NCBI GenBank assembly: GCA_009774235.1
Contig: VSNJ01000043.1
Coordinates: forward strand, 1 to 27,398
Source of the DNA: Lachnospiraceae bacterium
GTDB taxonomy: Bacteria; Bacillota; Clostridia; Lachnospirales; Lachnospiraceae
Length of the DNA: 27,398 nucleotides
Direction: 5' to 3'
Below, one piece after another: positions 8,274 to 17,400 of this stretch. A program made the position numbers and the translations under genes. The stretch's first letter is position 1. Every line of letters starts with the position of its first letter. The notes below the pieces were generated by a model, which was not told the origin of the DNA, ran no database searches, and saw nothing but the letters and a program-made list of their open reading frames with translations.

Positions 8274-9680
8274 ATGGATAGATATATAATGAGAAGAAAA
8301 ATAAAAAAATTAGTAATAGTATTGCTTATAGCTGCGTTTATTTCAGGGCTGGTACCTGGCAGTATATTTAACCAGGTACCAACGGCAAGTGCAGCAGTGC
8401 CATCTGTACAGGCAAAAGCATACGTTGTAATGGATGCAAATTCTGGCGGGGTTATATATAAGAAAAGCATGAATAAGAAAATATATCCTGCAAGCACAGT
8501 TAAGCTTATGACTGCTATAGTGGCTTTGGAAAATGCAGATTTAGACAAGAAGATTACATTTACAAAGAAATTAAGGAAAATGATTCCATCAGATGCGTCA
8601 AAACTGGGATTAAAGGCAGGTACTACATATAGTGTAAGGCAGTATCTTAATATGATGCTTATAGCCTCGGATGCAGATTCTGCAACGGCACTTGCCTCAG
8701 GAACAGCAGGAACATATGAAAATTTTATAACGCTTATGAATGATACTGCTAAAAGATATGGTATGGACAGGACAAGTTTTGATAACCCATCTGGGCTTGA
8801 TACAGGCAATGGTTTTAAAAAAACTTATACTACAGCATATGATTTCGCAATACTGGCAAGACATGCAATGTCATATGAGACAATAAGGAATATAGTATCC
8901 AAAAATACATATAATGTGCCTGCGAGAAAAGGTAAGCCTTCATTTAAAATAAAAAATACAAATGGTTTTTATTCTACGTATAAATTAAAAGGTAAGAAAT
9001 ATAGTATAATTGGTTCCAAAACTGGTACAACACGTGCTGCTGGACGTGTGCTTATAGCAACAGCAAGGGATGAAAGTGGCAATGAACTTATATGTGCTTA
9101 TTTTGGAGGAAATACTTCTGATAACTTGTATAATGGCATAGAGAAACTGTTAGACTATGCTTATAAGCAATATTCCAATGGAAAGACCAGCCTTGTGGCT
9201 GGTTTCTGGGATACAAGGTTCCGGGATAGTGGAAGTGTTATATCTAAACATGCTACATCTGGGACAATACCAATGACAGCTAATGGAAAGTTTAATCCAG
9301 AGAATATTAAAAACCAGGCTTATACTATTAACCTTATAAATAATGTATCAGGACTAGGCATGGCATCAGGCAGTGGGACGGAACTTACAGTAGCAGACCT
9401 TGCAATGTCTTACTATAATTATATAAATACACAGGCAGAAAGTAATATGGAAGATATACAGGCAGAGGATAAAGGGGACACAGATGCAGAAAAACTTACA
9501 GAAGAGGAAATAGCAGTAACAAGTAATATTGATAATGTAGATAGTTTTAATATACAGGAACAGAAGCAAATAGCATATTTATATTTGTCAGGGGCAATGG
9601 CAGGTGTTAATATAAAAGATGCCAGACACCAGCTTACTAAAGAAGAGGCAGTAGTAATAGCAGATTTACTGGCAGCATAA
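8274..9680 (+). CDS. D-alanyl-D-alanine carboxypeptidase (S11 family, DacF/PBP5-like)
   Basis: Secreted penicillin-binding protein that trims the terminal D-Ala of peptidoglycan stem peptides. A signal peptide covers about 1-41 (cleavage near TASA-AVPS). The serine nucleophile motif SxxK is S74-TV-K77 and the third motif KTG is 249-251. The second motif, normally SxN, reads S132-D-A here, so the usual asparagine is missing; clostridial DacF proteins often vary at this site. The last ~45 residues (YLYLSGAMAGVNIKDARHQLTKEEAVVIADLLA) resemble part of an S-layer-homology repeat, which may help wall attachment. AGGAG at 8259-8263 lies ten bases before the ATG. A second in-frame ATG lies at 8289. 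Total length is 468 aa. Confidence 0.92.
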   Translation: MDRYIMRRKIKKLVIVLLIAAFISGLVPGSIFNQVPTASAAVPSVQAKAYVVMDANSGGVIYKKSMNKKIYPASTVKLMTAIVALENADLDKKITFTKKLRKMIPSDASKLGLKAGTTYSVRQYLNMMLIASDADSATALASGTAGTYENFITLMNDTAKRYGMDRTSFDNPSGLDTGNGFKKTYTTAYDFAILARHAMSYETIRNIVSKNTYNVPARKGKPSFKIKNTNGFYSTYKLKGKKYSIIGSKTGTTRAAGRVLIATARDESGNELICAYFGGNTSDNLYNGIEKLLDYAYKQYSNGKTSLVAGFWDTRFRDSGSVISKHATSGTIPMTANGKFNPENIKNQAYTINLINNVSGLGMASGSGTELTVADLAMSYYNYINTQAESNMEDIQAEDKGDTDAEKLTEEEIAVTSNIDNVDSFNIQEQKQIAYLYLSGAMAGVNIKDARHQLTKEEAVVIADLLAA

Positions 9681-9707
9681 ATTTTAATTATAAAGAAATA
9701 ATATATC

Positions 9708-9727
9708 ATATCTGGAATACCAGATAT
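9708..9727. promoter_or_regulatory. Hairpin between dac and trxB genes
   Basis: ATATCTGG (9708-9715), loop AATA, and CCAGATAT (9720-9727) form a perfect 8-bp stem. It is followed by TATTATTTG, not a clean U-tract, so it may be a weak terminator or an mRNA-stability element rather than a full stop. The trxB ribosome site follows eight bases later. Confidence 0.5.
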
Positions 9728-9748
9728 TATTTGCGGGAGGGCAGCTAT

Positions 9749-10663
9749 ATGTATGATATAGTAATTGCAGGAGGAGGAGCAGCAGGTCTTTCAGCGGCAT
9801 TATATGCGGGAAGGGCGAAACTTAAGGCACTTGTAATTGAGAAATATAATATTACAGGAAGCCAGATAATATATACAAGTGAAGTTGATAATTACCTTGG
9901 AATTCCTTCTGTTTCAGGTTTTGAGCTTGTAAATAAATTCAGGGAGCATGCCTCGGATAACACTAAATTTATGGAAGGTGAAGTTAAAAAGATAACAAAA
10001 GATGGAAGCCAGTTTACACTTTCGCTTGCAGATGGAAGTGAAATAGAATCAAAGACTATTATAATTGCAACAGGCGCAGTCCATAATAAACTTGGTGTTA
10101 AAGGAGAGGAAGAATTCCTTGGTAAAGGTGTATCATATTGTGCTACATGTGATGGTGCATTTTATAAAGACAAAGATGTTGTTGTAGCAGGTGGCGGTGA
10201 TACAGCACTTTCAGAAGCACTTTATCTGTCCAAAATATGCAGGAAAGTATACCTGGTCCATAGAAGGGATGAACTCAGGGGAAATAAAGCTTACCAGGAT
10301 GAAATATCAGCCAGGGAAAATATAGAATTTATTGGAAATGCAGTGATTGATGAGATAAAAGGTGACAGCCATGTGACAGCACTTTTATACCATGATAAGG
10401 TATCAGATGCACAATGTATGCTTAAAATAGATGGAATATTTGTTGCCATTGGCATGAAACCAGATACAGGCATTGTTAAGGGAATAGCTGCTATGGATGA
10501 ATATGGGTATATTATTGCAGGTGAGGATGGAAGAACTAATGTTGATGGTCTGTTTGTAGCTGGGGATATACGTAAAAAGCAGCTTAGGCAGCTTATTACT
10601 GCGGTATCAGATGGTGCTAACTGTATTACATCTGTAGAAGAATACCTTAATACATGCAAATAG
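9749..10663 (+). CDS. trxB: Thioredoxin-reductase-like FAD/NAD(P)H oxidoreductase
   Basis: Flavoprotein disulfide reductase of the low-molecular-weight thioredoxin reductase type, 304 aa. FAD motif GGGAAGLSAA is at 8-17, and the redox-active disulfide is C131-A-T-C134. The second Rossmann motif GGGDTALSEA is near 148-157, NADPH-binding HRRxxxR at 171-177, and the C-terminal FAD motif FVAGDIR with a downstream QLITAVSDGANC. I chose the ATG at 9749 because GGGAGG at 9735-9740 lies eight bases upstream; an earlier TTG at 9731 overlaps that site. No thioredoxin gene is adjacent, so the partner is unknown. Confidence 0.93.
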   Translation: MYDIVIAGGGAAGLSAALYAGRAKLKALVIEKYNITGSQIIYTSEVDNYLGIPSVSGFELVNKFREHASDNTKFMEGEVKKITKDGSQFTLSLADGSEIESKTIIIATGAVHNKLGVKGEEEFLGKGVSYCATCDGAFYKDKDVVVAGGGDTALSEALYLSKICRKVYLVHRRDELRGNKAYQDEISARENIEFIGNAVIDEIKGDSHVTALLYHDKVSDAQCMLKIDGIFVAIGMKPDTGIVKGIAAMDEYGYIIAGEDGRTNVDGLFVAGDIRKKQLRQLITAVSDGANCITSVEEYLNTCK

Positions 10664-10670
10664 TAAAAAA

Positions 10671-10690
10671 GGCAATGCAAATGCATTGCC
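10671..10690 (-). terminator. Rho-independent terminator of pdxST, possibly bidirectional
   Basis: GGCAATGC (10671-10678) and GCATTGCC (10683-10690) form a perfect 8-bp stem with a 4-base loop. Read on the minus strand it is followed by six T residues (plus-strand A-run 10665-10670), a good terminator for pdxS-pdxT. On the plus strand it is followed by the weaker TTATAATATT and could also end the trxB transcript. Confidence 0.85.
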
Positions 10691-10765
10691 TTATAATATT
10701 ATATTCTAAGAACTGATGTTGTCTAGTTATATAAGCCGTTCCAATTACTACATCATTTTATAAAA

Positions 10766-11323
10766 TTATAATTCTAAGAACATTTTATGTATCCTGTTAT
10801 CACTACAAAGTTCAGGGTGGAATGAAAATCCAAGCTGCTTTTTATATCTGGCAGCTACAGCTTTATTATGGACATAAGCCAGGATTTCTACATTATCACC
10901 AGCAGCTTCAATATAAGGTGCACGTATAAATTCCATTGGGAAAGTGCCAAGCCCCTTTATATCCCCGTTATAATGGAAACTGCCAAGCTGCCTTCCATAT
11001 GCGTTTCTTTTTACAGTTATAGGAAGAGTCTGGAAATATGTCCTGGTATCATTTGAAATATTTTCTGCAAGCAGGATAAGCCCTGCACAAGTAGCAAGTA
11101 CAGGCATTCCACTTTCTATCTTTTCCTTTAATATATCAAACATGCCAAGGTCTTTTAATAGTTTTCCTTGTACTGTGCTTTCACCTCCAGGGAGAATAAG
11201 CCTGTCAAAATCTTTATAAAGGTCACTTTTCTGTCTTAGCTGTATAGTATCTGCACCTAGTCTGTTTAATATATGTTCATGTTCAATAAATGCCCCCTGG
11301 ACAGCAAGTATGCCAGTTGCCAT
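10766..11323 (-). CDS. pdxT: Pyridoxal 5'-phosphate synthase glutaminase subunit
   Basis: Class I glutamine amidotransferase that releases ammonia from glutamine and channels it to PdxS. The catalytic triad is C79 (in PVLATCAGL), H169 and E171 (in FSFHPEL), and the glutamine-binding GGES is at 46-49. The length of 185 aa is standard. AAAGGA lies ten bases before the ATG on the minus strand. It is downstream of pdxS by 36 bases, as expected for the heteromeric 12+12 PLP synthase. Confidence 0.96.
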   Translation of the reverse strand: MATGILAVQGAFIEHEHILNRLGADTIQLRQKSDLYKDFDRLILPGGESTVQGKLLKDLGMFDILKEKIESGMPVLATCAGLILLAENISNDTRTYFQTLPITVKRNAYGRQLGSFHYNGDIKGLGTFPMEFIRAPYIEAAGDNVEILAYVHNKAVAARYKKQLGFSFHPELCSDNRIHKMFLEL

Positions 11324-11359
11324 AGTTTTACTATCCTTTCTGGATTTTAAATCCTAAAT

Positions 11360-12235
11360 TTAAATTCCACGTTCAGCCATAAGCAGTGTAATTTCATCTT
11401 TATTAATGCCAACCATTGCCTCACCAAGATTTTTGGAAAGTTCTGCAATCATTTTGGCATCTTTGTAATTAGTGACAGACTTAACAATAGCTTCCGCCCT
11501 TTTTGCAGGGTTTCCAGACATAAATATTCCAGAACCTACAAATACACCATCAGCTCCAAGCTGCATCATAAGTGCTGCATCAGCAGGAGTAGCAATACCG
11601 CCAGCAGCAAAATTCACTACAGGAAGCTTTCCATTATCATGTACATATTTTATAAGCTCATAAGGAACCTGTAGTTCTTTAGCTTCATTAAAAAGTTCAT
11701 CATCACGCATTGAAGTAATCTTGGATATTGCACTGTTCATCATACGCATATGGCTTACAGCCTGCACAACATCCCCCGTTCCTGGTTCACCTTTAGTCCT
11801 AATCATGGCAGCACCCTCATTTATACGGCGCAGGGCTTCTCCAAGGTTCTTGGCACCACAGACAAAAGGAACCCTGAACTGTGTTTTGTCAATGTGGTAA
11901 ATATCATCAGCTGGTGACAGGACTTCGCTTTCATCAATATAATCAATCTCTATAGCTTCAAGTATCTGTGCTTCAGCAAAGTGTCCAATCCTGCATTTTG
12001 CCATAACTGGAATGGATACAGTTTCCTGTATGCAATTAATCATTGCAGGGTCACTCATACGTGAAACACCACCAGCAGCACGTATATCAGCAGGTATACG
12101 TTCAAGTGCCATAACAGCACAGGCCCCTGCTTCTTCTGCAATCTTTGCCTGCTCAGGTGTAGTGACATCCATAATTACACCACCTTTAAGCATCTGTGCA
12201 AGTTCCCTGTTAAGTTTATATTGTTCTTTATCCAT
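11360..12235 (-). CDS. pdxS: Pyridoxal 5'-phosphate synthase synthase subunit
   Basis: Builds PLP directly from ribose 5-phosphate, glyceraldehyde 3-phosphate and ammonia (deoxyxylulose-independent route). It is a TIM barrel of 291 aa. The two substrate-tethering lysines are K80 (in IPVMAKCRIGH) and K148 (in AAMIRTKGEPGTG), with D23 near the active site. AAGGAGG on the minus strand (plus 12243-12249) precedes the ATG by seven bases. It is the first gene of the operon, divergent from its probable regulator pdxR. Confidence 0.97.
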   Translation of the reverse strand: MDKEQYKLNRELAQMLKGGVIMDVTTPEQAKIAEEAGACAVMALERIPADIRAAGGVSRMSDPAMINCIQETVSIPVMAKCRIGHFAEAQILEAIEIDYIDESEVLSPADDIYHIDKTQFRVPFVCGAKNLGEALRRINEGAAMIRTKGEPGTGDVVQAVSHMRMMNSAISKITSMRDDELFNEAKELQVPYELIKYVHDNGKLPVVNFAAGGIATPADAALMMQLGADGVFVGSGIFMSGNPAKRAEAIVKSVTNYKDAKMIAELSKNLGEAMVGINKDEITLLMAERGI

Positions 12236-12288
12236 TTCAAAACCTCCTTAAAATAAAAATACATCTATTTACTAATAAGACATAATAA

Positions 12289-12316
12289 ATTATAATCAAA
12301 TTTGGCTATATCAAAA
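12289..12316 (-). promoter_or_regulatory. Candidate pdxS promoter (weak -35)
   Basis: On the minus strand a perfect TATAAT (plus 12289-12294) is preceded, 16 bases away, by only TTTTGA (plus 12311-12316). A strong -10 with a poor -35 suits a promoter needing an activator. The candidate regulator repeats lie on both sides of the -35. Confidence 0.5.
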
Positions 12317-12347
12317 TACCCAGAATAAATATAGCCAGTAATGCCAG
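12304..12347. promoter_or_regulatory. Candidate PdxR operator repeats
   Basis: GGCTATA (12304-12310) and TATAGCC (12330-12336) form a perfect 7-bp inverted repeat. A direct repeat GCCAG at 12334-12338 and 12343-12347 overlaps its right arm. The set lies between divergent pdxS and pdxR, overlapping the probable -35 of both (TTGGCT at 12303 for pdxR). MocR-type PdxR proteins are known to bind repeats here, activating pdxST and repressing their own gene; applying that here is inference. Confidence 0.55.
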
Positions 12348-12365
12348 ATTAGGAGGAAAAAATAT

Positions 12366-13820
12366 ATGCTGACATATTCATTTGAAAATATAGGGCCAGA
12401 ACCACTTTATATCCATCTTTATAAATGTATTAAAAATGATATACTTGACAGTAATCTGCAGCCTGGCACAAAACTTCCATCTAAAAGGAGTTTTGCAGAA
12501 AATCTGGGTATAAGCAGTATTACTGTCGAAAATGCTTATGCACAGCTGCAGGCAGAAGGATTTATATATTCAGTTCCTAAAAAGGGTTTTTATGTGACAG
12601 AACTTCCAGGAAATATATATATAAAAGAAGAAAAAGATAATATAAAGGGAGAAATTATCAAAGATAATACATATATAGATAACGGGACAGACTGCCAATA
12701 TGAAATTGACCTGGTAAGCAACAGGACACATCCAGATAATTTTCCATTTTCTATATGGGCAAAGCTTATGAGAGAGGTTATAGTTGAAAAAAGTACCGCA
12801 TTAATGGATAAAGCACCTAGTGGCGGGATAATGGAGCTAAGGCGTACAATAAGCTTTCATTTAAAACAGTTCCGTAATATGGAAACAGAACCAGAACAGA
12901 TAATAACAGGTGCAGGGACAGAATATCTCTATAACCTGATTATACAGCTTCTTGGACATAATAAAGTTTATGCAGTAGAAAACCCAGGCTATAAAAAAGT
13001 AGCACAAATTTATAAAAGCAATAATGTTTTATGTGAGTATATACCTGTTGACAATTCAGGGATAATTGTGGAAGAACTGGAGAAACATAAAGCAGATGTG
13101 GCACATATATCACCATCGCACCATTACCCTACAGGTGTAGTGACGCCAGTAAGCAGGCGTTATGAAATATTAAGCTGGGCATCACGCAAAGAAGGACGCT
13201 ATATTATAGAAGATGATTATGATTCAGAGTTCCGTCTTGCAGGCCGTCCAATACCTGCACTTCAAAGCATTGATGTAATGGAAAGGGTAATATATATAAA
13301 TACATTTGCAAAAAGCCTTGCCCCTACTATAAGAATAAGTTATATGGTACTTCCAAAGAGCCTTATTGGTGTGTTCTATAATAAACTGGGGTTTTATTCA
13401 TGTACTGTTTCAAATTTTGAGCAATACACACTTGCCCGTTTTATAAAAGATGGGTATTTTGAAAAGCATATAAACAGAATGAGAAACTACTATAGAAATG
13501 TACATGGACAGCTGATGAAAGAAATAAAGAAGAGCAGGCTTGCAGATATAAGTGTTGTATCAGAGGCAGGTTCTGGGCTTCACTTTCTTTTAAAAGTACA
13601 GACAGATATGTCTGATAAAGAATATGTAGAAATATGCAGAAATAACAAAATAAATGTATCATGCCTGTCGGAATATTATTTTGAAGATGAACCTGTTTCT
13701 TTATTTAATAATGAAGATAAACAGCATATTATAATTATTAACTATTCAGGAATAAAGCTTGAAGACGTTGGAAAAACAGTAGAACTTCTTTGGAAATCAT
13801 TAGACTGTTCCAATATATAA
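12366..13820 (+). CDS. pdxR: MocR/GntR-family transcriptional regulator of PLP synthesis
   Basis: 484-aa fusion of a GntR winged helix (about 12-78, SKRSFAENLGISSITVENAYAQLQAEGFI) and a fold-type I aminotransferase-like domain (about 125-480). The aminotransferase part keeps the DDYDSEF motif and the PLP-binding lysine K316 in NTFAKSLAPTIR, so it can sense PLP. Its position divergent from pdxST identifies it as PdxR, the regulator that activates pdxST when PLP is low. AGGAGG at 12351-12356 lies nine bases before the ATG. No clear terminator follows; an all-AT 10-bp inverted repeat spans 13812-13838, over the stop codon. Confidence 0.93.
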   Translation: MLTYSFENIGPEPLYIHLYKCIKNDILDSNLQPGTKLPSKRSFAENLGISSITVENAYAQLQAEGFIYSVPKKGFYVTELPGNIYIKEEKDNIKGEIIKDNTYIDNGTDCQYEIDLVSNRTHPDNFPFSIWAKLMREVIVEKSTALMDKAPSGGIMELRRTISFHLKQFRNMETEPEQIITGAGTEYLYNLIIQLLGHNKVYAVENPGYKKVAQIYKSNNVLCEYIPVDNSGIIVEELEKHKADVAHISPSHHYPTGVVTPVSRRYEILSWASRKEGRYIIEDDYDSEFRLAGRPIPALQSIDVMERVIYINTFAKSLAPTIRISYMVLPKSLIGVFYNKLGFYSCTVSNFEQYTLARFIKDGYFEKHINRMRNYYRNVHGQLMKEIKKSRLADISVVSEAGSGLHFLLKVQTDMSDKEYVEICRNNKINVSCLSEYYFEDEPVSLFNNEDKQHIIIINYSGIKLEDVGKTVELLWKSLDCSNI

Positions 13821-14010
13821 ATATAATTTTTATATATTATGATACATATGTTTGTATGACAAGTTGTTTTTGTGCGACACAGAATACCAGACACAGGCAG
13901 ATTAAAGAAGGGGATTGCCGTAGTGTATTATAAAAAATGCACATGATAACTGGGAAAAGATAAGTTAGAACCGCCGGTTTTGCCCTTATTTTATGCGGAA
14001 TAGGCAAGTT

Positions 14011-14098
14011 TGACATGAAAAACGGATATTTGTGACATGAAAATTGTATGAATGTGACATGAAATTTAAAATTTTATGACATTGAAATGACAAATAAA
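14011..14098 (+). repeat. Four direct repeats of TGACATGAAA at exact 22-bp spacing
   Basis: TGACATGAAA begins at 14011, 14033 and 14055. A fourth copy, TGACATTGAAA, begins at 14077, and a partial TGACA at 14088, half a period later. The 22-base step is two helical turns, so the sites face the same side of DNA. The bases between the cores differ, which argues for a protein-binding array rather than a simple tandem duplication. Confidence 0.85.
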
Positions 14099-14183
14099 AA
14101 TTATATAAAATACTTGTAGCTCATCCAAACCATTTTTTAAAAATCTAAAACAGATTTATAGATTAGATAATAGAAAAAAATGG

Positions 14184-14212
14184 TTGACTAAATACAAAAG
14201 GTGTGGTATTAT
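14184..14212 (+). promoter_or_regulatory. Strong sigma-A promoter of a short transcript
   Basis: TTGACT (14184-14189), a 17-base spacer and TATTAT (14207-14212), with TGG just before the -10 as an extended element. Transcription would start near 14218. Confidence 0.8.
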
Positions 14213-14217
14213 TCTTG

Positions 14218-14351
14218 AATACAATAGATGGGAGATTATCCTATTATCAAGGATACACTTTTGTTAGTATTTACATTTTTTCTCAATTGGTTTTTTGTAT
14301 TTTTAGGAAAGGATGAGTAAGGCTGCGGTAGTAGTTTTACTCATCTTTTTT
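14218..14351 (+). ncRNA. Candidate small RNA or terminated leader
   Basis: A unit of about 133 nt runs from the predicted start near 14218 to a terminator at 14312-14351. It has no credible open reading frame. The 5' part can fold: CTTGA...AATAG (14214-14228) pairs with CTATT...CAAG, and AATAC can pair with GTATT further down. A U-rich single-stranded stretch (ACATTTTTTCTC, TGGTTTTTTG) precedes the terminator. It matches no RNA family I can recall. It may be a free small RNA, or the attenuated leader of the surface-protein mRNA. Limits are predicted only. Confidence 0.5.
14312..14351 (+). terminator. Rho-independent terminator of the short transcript
   Basis: GATGAGTAA (14312-14320) pairs perfectly with TTACTCATC (14337-14345), 9 bp plus possible G-U pairs, with six T residues directly after (14346-14351). 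Confidence 0.85.
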
Positions 14352-14416
14352 GCCAAAAGGAAGGTGGCAGAGGGAGTACAAAAAACAAAAAGAGTGAAAA
14401 ATGTAAAAATTCAGGA

Positions 14417-14445
14417 TTGACAAAATACAACATCTGATGTATCAT
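14417..14445 (+). promoter_or_regulatory. Strong promoter of the Ig-like surface protein gene
   Basis: Consensus TTGACA (14417-14422), 17-base spacer, TATCAT (14440-14445). The spacer ends in the palindrome ACATC-T-GATGT (14430-14440), a possible repressor site overlapping the core promoter. Transcription would start near 14452, and the ATG lies at 14477 behind AAGGAGG (14462-14468). Confidence 0.85.
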
Positions 14446-14476
14446 TGTAGAATAAAAATATAAGGAGGCATATTAA

Positions 14477-17400
14477 ATGAGAAGAAATGCAACTAAGATT
14501 GCAGCAGCAGTTTTATCTTTAGCTGTCACAATGACAAGCGTAAGTATTCCTACAGACGCTGCAGCAGCAACTAAAAAAGTGAAAATCAATAAGACTAAAG
14601 CAACAATTAAAGTTGGTAAGTCTGTAACACTTAAGGTAACTAAAGGTGGAAAGAAAGTAAAAGCAACTTTCACTTCAAATAAGCCAAAGATAGCTAAGGT
14701 TGGTAAGAAAACTGGTAAGGTAACTGGTAAGAAGAAGGGTACAGCAACAATTACAGCTAAGTACAATAAAAAGACATTTAAATGTAAGATTACTGTAAAG
14801 AAAGCTCCAGCACCAAAGCCAACAGTAAAACCAACAGTTAAGCCAACAGTAGCACCTACAACAGCTCCAACAACAGCACCTAGTACAGAGCCAACAGCAG
14901 CTCCAACAGATGTGCCAGCTGATACAGTGGGAGCTATCACAAGCTTTAAAGCAACAAAGGCTGATACTTTTGTAGTAGAATTTGATAAAGCACAGCCAGC
15001 AGCAGTTACAGCAGAGGTAACAAAGGGAACAAGCAAAGTTGATTTAAAAGCAACATGGAACGAGGGAAGGACAGCCGTTACATTAGTATCAACAGGAAAG
15101 CTTACAACTGGCGAGTACACAGTAACTGTTAAGAATGGCGAGGCTTCTGTTACAGCAAAGACAAATGTTGAAGATGAAAAGGTAACAGCAATCAACATTA
15201 CAAGCCCTACAGCACTTACAGGTGCTAAAGGTAAAGAAGCATATATTTATTATGACGTAGTAAACCAGTATGGTGACAGCATGAGGACATCAACAAGCAT
15301 CAACTGGACAATAAGCTCATCATATGGAACACCAAAAGTTGATACATCCACAGGTAAGATTACAATTAAAGCTGATGATAAAGGTGAAAAGGTATTCACA
15401 TATGGAACAGACATATATATCGTTGGTGTTAATGTAAAGAGCGGTGTATCAGTTAATACAAGCATTAAGATTGGTATGGAACAGGCAGTAGACAGCGTTA
15501 AATTTGCAGGTTTTGTAAGTAAAGATGCAAAGACAAAGAAAGTTGAAAGCCTTCCTAAGAACTTTACAAAAGACACTTATTCATTACTGTTTACAGCATA
15601 TGACCAGAATGGAAATCCTTATTCTGCAAGTGATGTAAAGGGTGAAGACCTTACATTTATTTCAAACAACCCATTACTTGTTGACAGTGCATTCACGTTT
15701 AATGACAATGTTTATACAATTGATGGTGAAGATTATGCATCTGTAAGCATCAACCCTGGACAGTATGTTGACAAAGGTGGCGAAGTTACAATTACAGTTG
15801 TAGCTAACAAGACAGGTAAGAAGACAGAGCAGGTATTTGTAATTGGTGAAACTGCACTTCTTAAGAGCCTTGTATTATCAGCACCTAATGCAGTAGTAGC
15901 AGATGGTGATAAGGATGTTAAGATTCCATTTGTAGCTACAGATGTTAACGGAAATGCTGTAACAAGCTATGAAACAATTGTACGTTCTTCAAACTCTTTA
16001 ACATTAACAGCTTCTGAAGGTTCAGAACTTAAAGTTAAAGAAGAAAATGATGGTACAGCAGGTATTTACTGGACAGATGATGTTAAGACTTATGGAAAAG
16101 ATATACGTTTTAAGAATACATCAGCATACAATGATATAGATAGAAGTATTTCATTATCTACAATTGTAGTTGGTGGAGAAAGCAATAACTTAATCCTTAA
16201 CGTTTCAGATGCAAGACGTCCAGTTGCTATTAAATCAGTTAAATTAAACGATGATAATAATGATGCTATTGTTTCAGGAAACACAGCAACAGTTGAGATT
16301 ACTAAAGGTAATGATGCACAGATTAAGTATATAGACCAGTATAATGCTGATTTAGCAGATGATATTGCAGAAGCATTCTTTAAACAGGCAGCTACTGGTT
16401 TTGGAACAAGCAATGACAAATATGTAATCAGTGTAAAGGCAAGTAAGAATTATGATTTATTACTGCCTAAAGAATCAGAAGTTTTTGAGGATGCATCAAG
16501 AAAGATTGAGTTTAGTGCTAAAGAGGTAACAACAGAAGAATCAGTTACAGTAAGGTATTCAATTGCTACCCAGAATTCTGCTGGTAACTTAACAGATGTA
16601 AGCAAGGTTAAATCTGTAGCTTATACAATAGTTCCAAGAACAGCTGTAGCAAATGACCTTACAATTGTTACTAATTCATCATTATATAAACTTGATACAG
16701 ATAACTCTGACAATATTAATGGTACAACAATTCCATCTGGAAGCAGTATCAGGGATGATGTAACAGGACCTCTTACTATTTCAGCTGGTGACAACAAGAT
16801 AGTAGTTAAGGGTAAAACAAGAAACAATTTAACTCTTACACTTCCTGCTTCTGCATACGAAGTAGCTGCTAAGTCAGCAATCAATGTTGCTAATGGTGTA
16901 GTTACAGCAGCTTCATCTGGTGCAATTGCATGGTATGAGTTATATGATGCAAACTCAGCAAAATATACAAGAATTAATGCAACAAAACCTATTGTATTAA
17001 CTGTATATAAAGATATTGATGGTGGTACTACAGTATCTAAGAATATTACTATCTCTGATTCTGCATCAGCACCTGCTAGCATTGAATTCTGGAAAGACTG
17101 GGCAGCACAGACAGCAGTTACTCTTAACCCATCATATACAGAGATTACTGGACCAAAGGTATACAATGGTACAGGATGGTCTGATGAAGATAAAAATGAC
17201 TTTAGCAAGACTAATGGACACTTTGGTATAATTGTAAAAGACCAGTATGGTAATATTATGGATGACCCACGTATATCAGTAGCACTTAAGGTAGCTGACC
17301 TTACAGAAAGCACAACAGAACTTACACACTTAACAAACAGCTTTACTGTTTCAAATAATGGTTCTGCTGCAGGAGTTCTTGCAGATAGCAAGTTAAAGAT

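Larger units (their letters stand above)
13821..14476 (+). promoter_or_regulatory. Long control region upstream of the Ig-like surface protein gene
   Basis: 656 bases without a recognisable gene. From left to right it holds a small near-palindrome AACCG-C-CGGTT (13969-13979), a TTGCC/GGCAA inverted repeat (13980-14007), four phased TGACATGAAA repeats, an inverted repeat AACCATTTTTT / AAAAAAATGGTT (about 14128-14185), a strong promoter, a short terminated transcription unit, and a second strong promoter. Its density of signals is much higher than in any other gap of the window. Confidence 0.7.

Noticed and set aside
14011..14098. CRISPR array
   Set aside because: The conserved core is only 10-11 bp, spacers are 11-12 bp, and no cas gene is near; the spacing fits protein-binding sites.
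14473..15198. 241-codon minus-strand frame with many glycine-valine repeats
   Set aside because: It is the mirror of the signal peptide, Big2 and Pro/Thr linker of the Ig-like gene; the apparent repeats come from the PTV/PTT codons.
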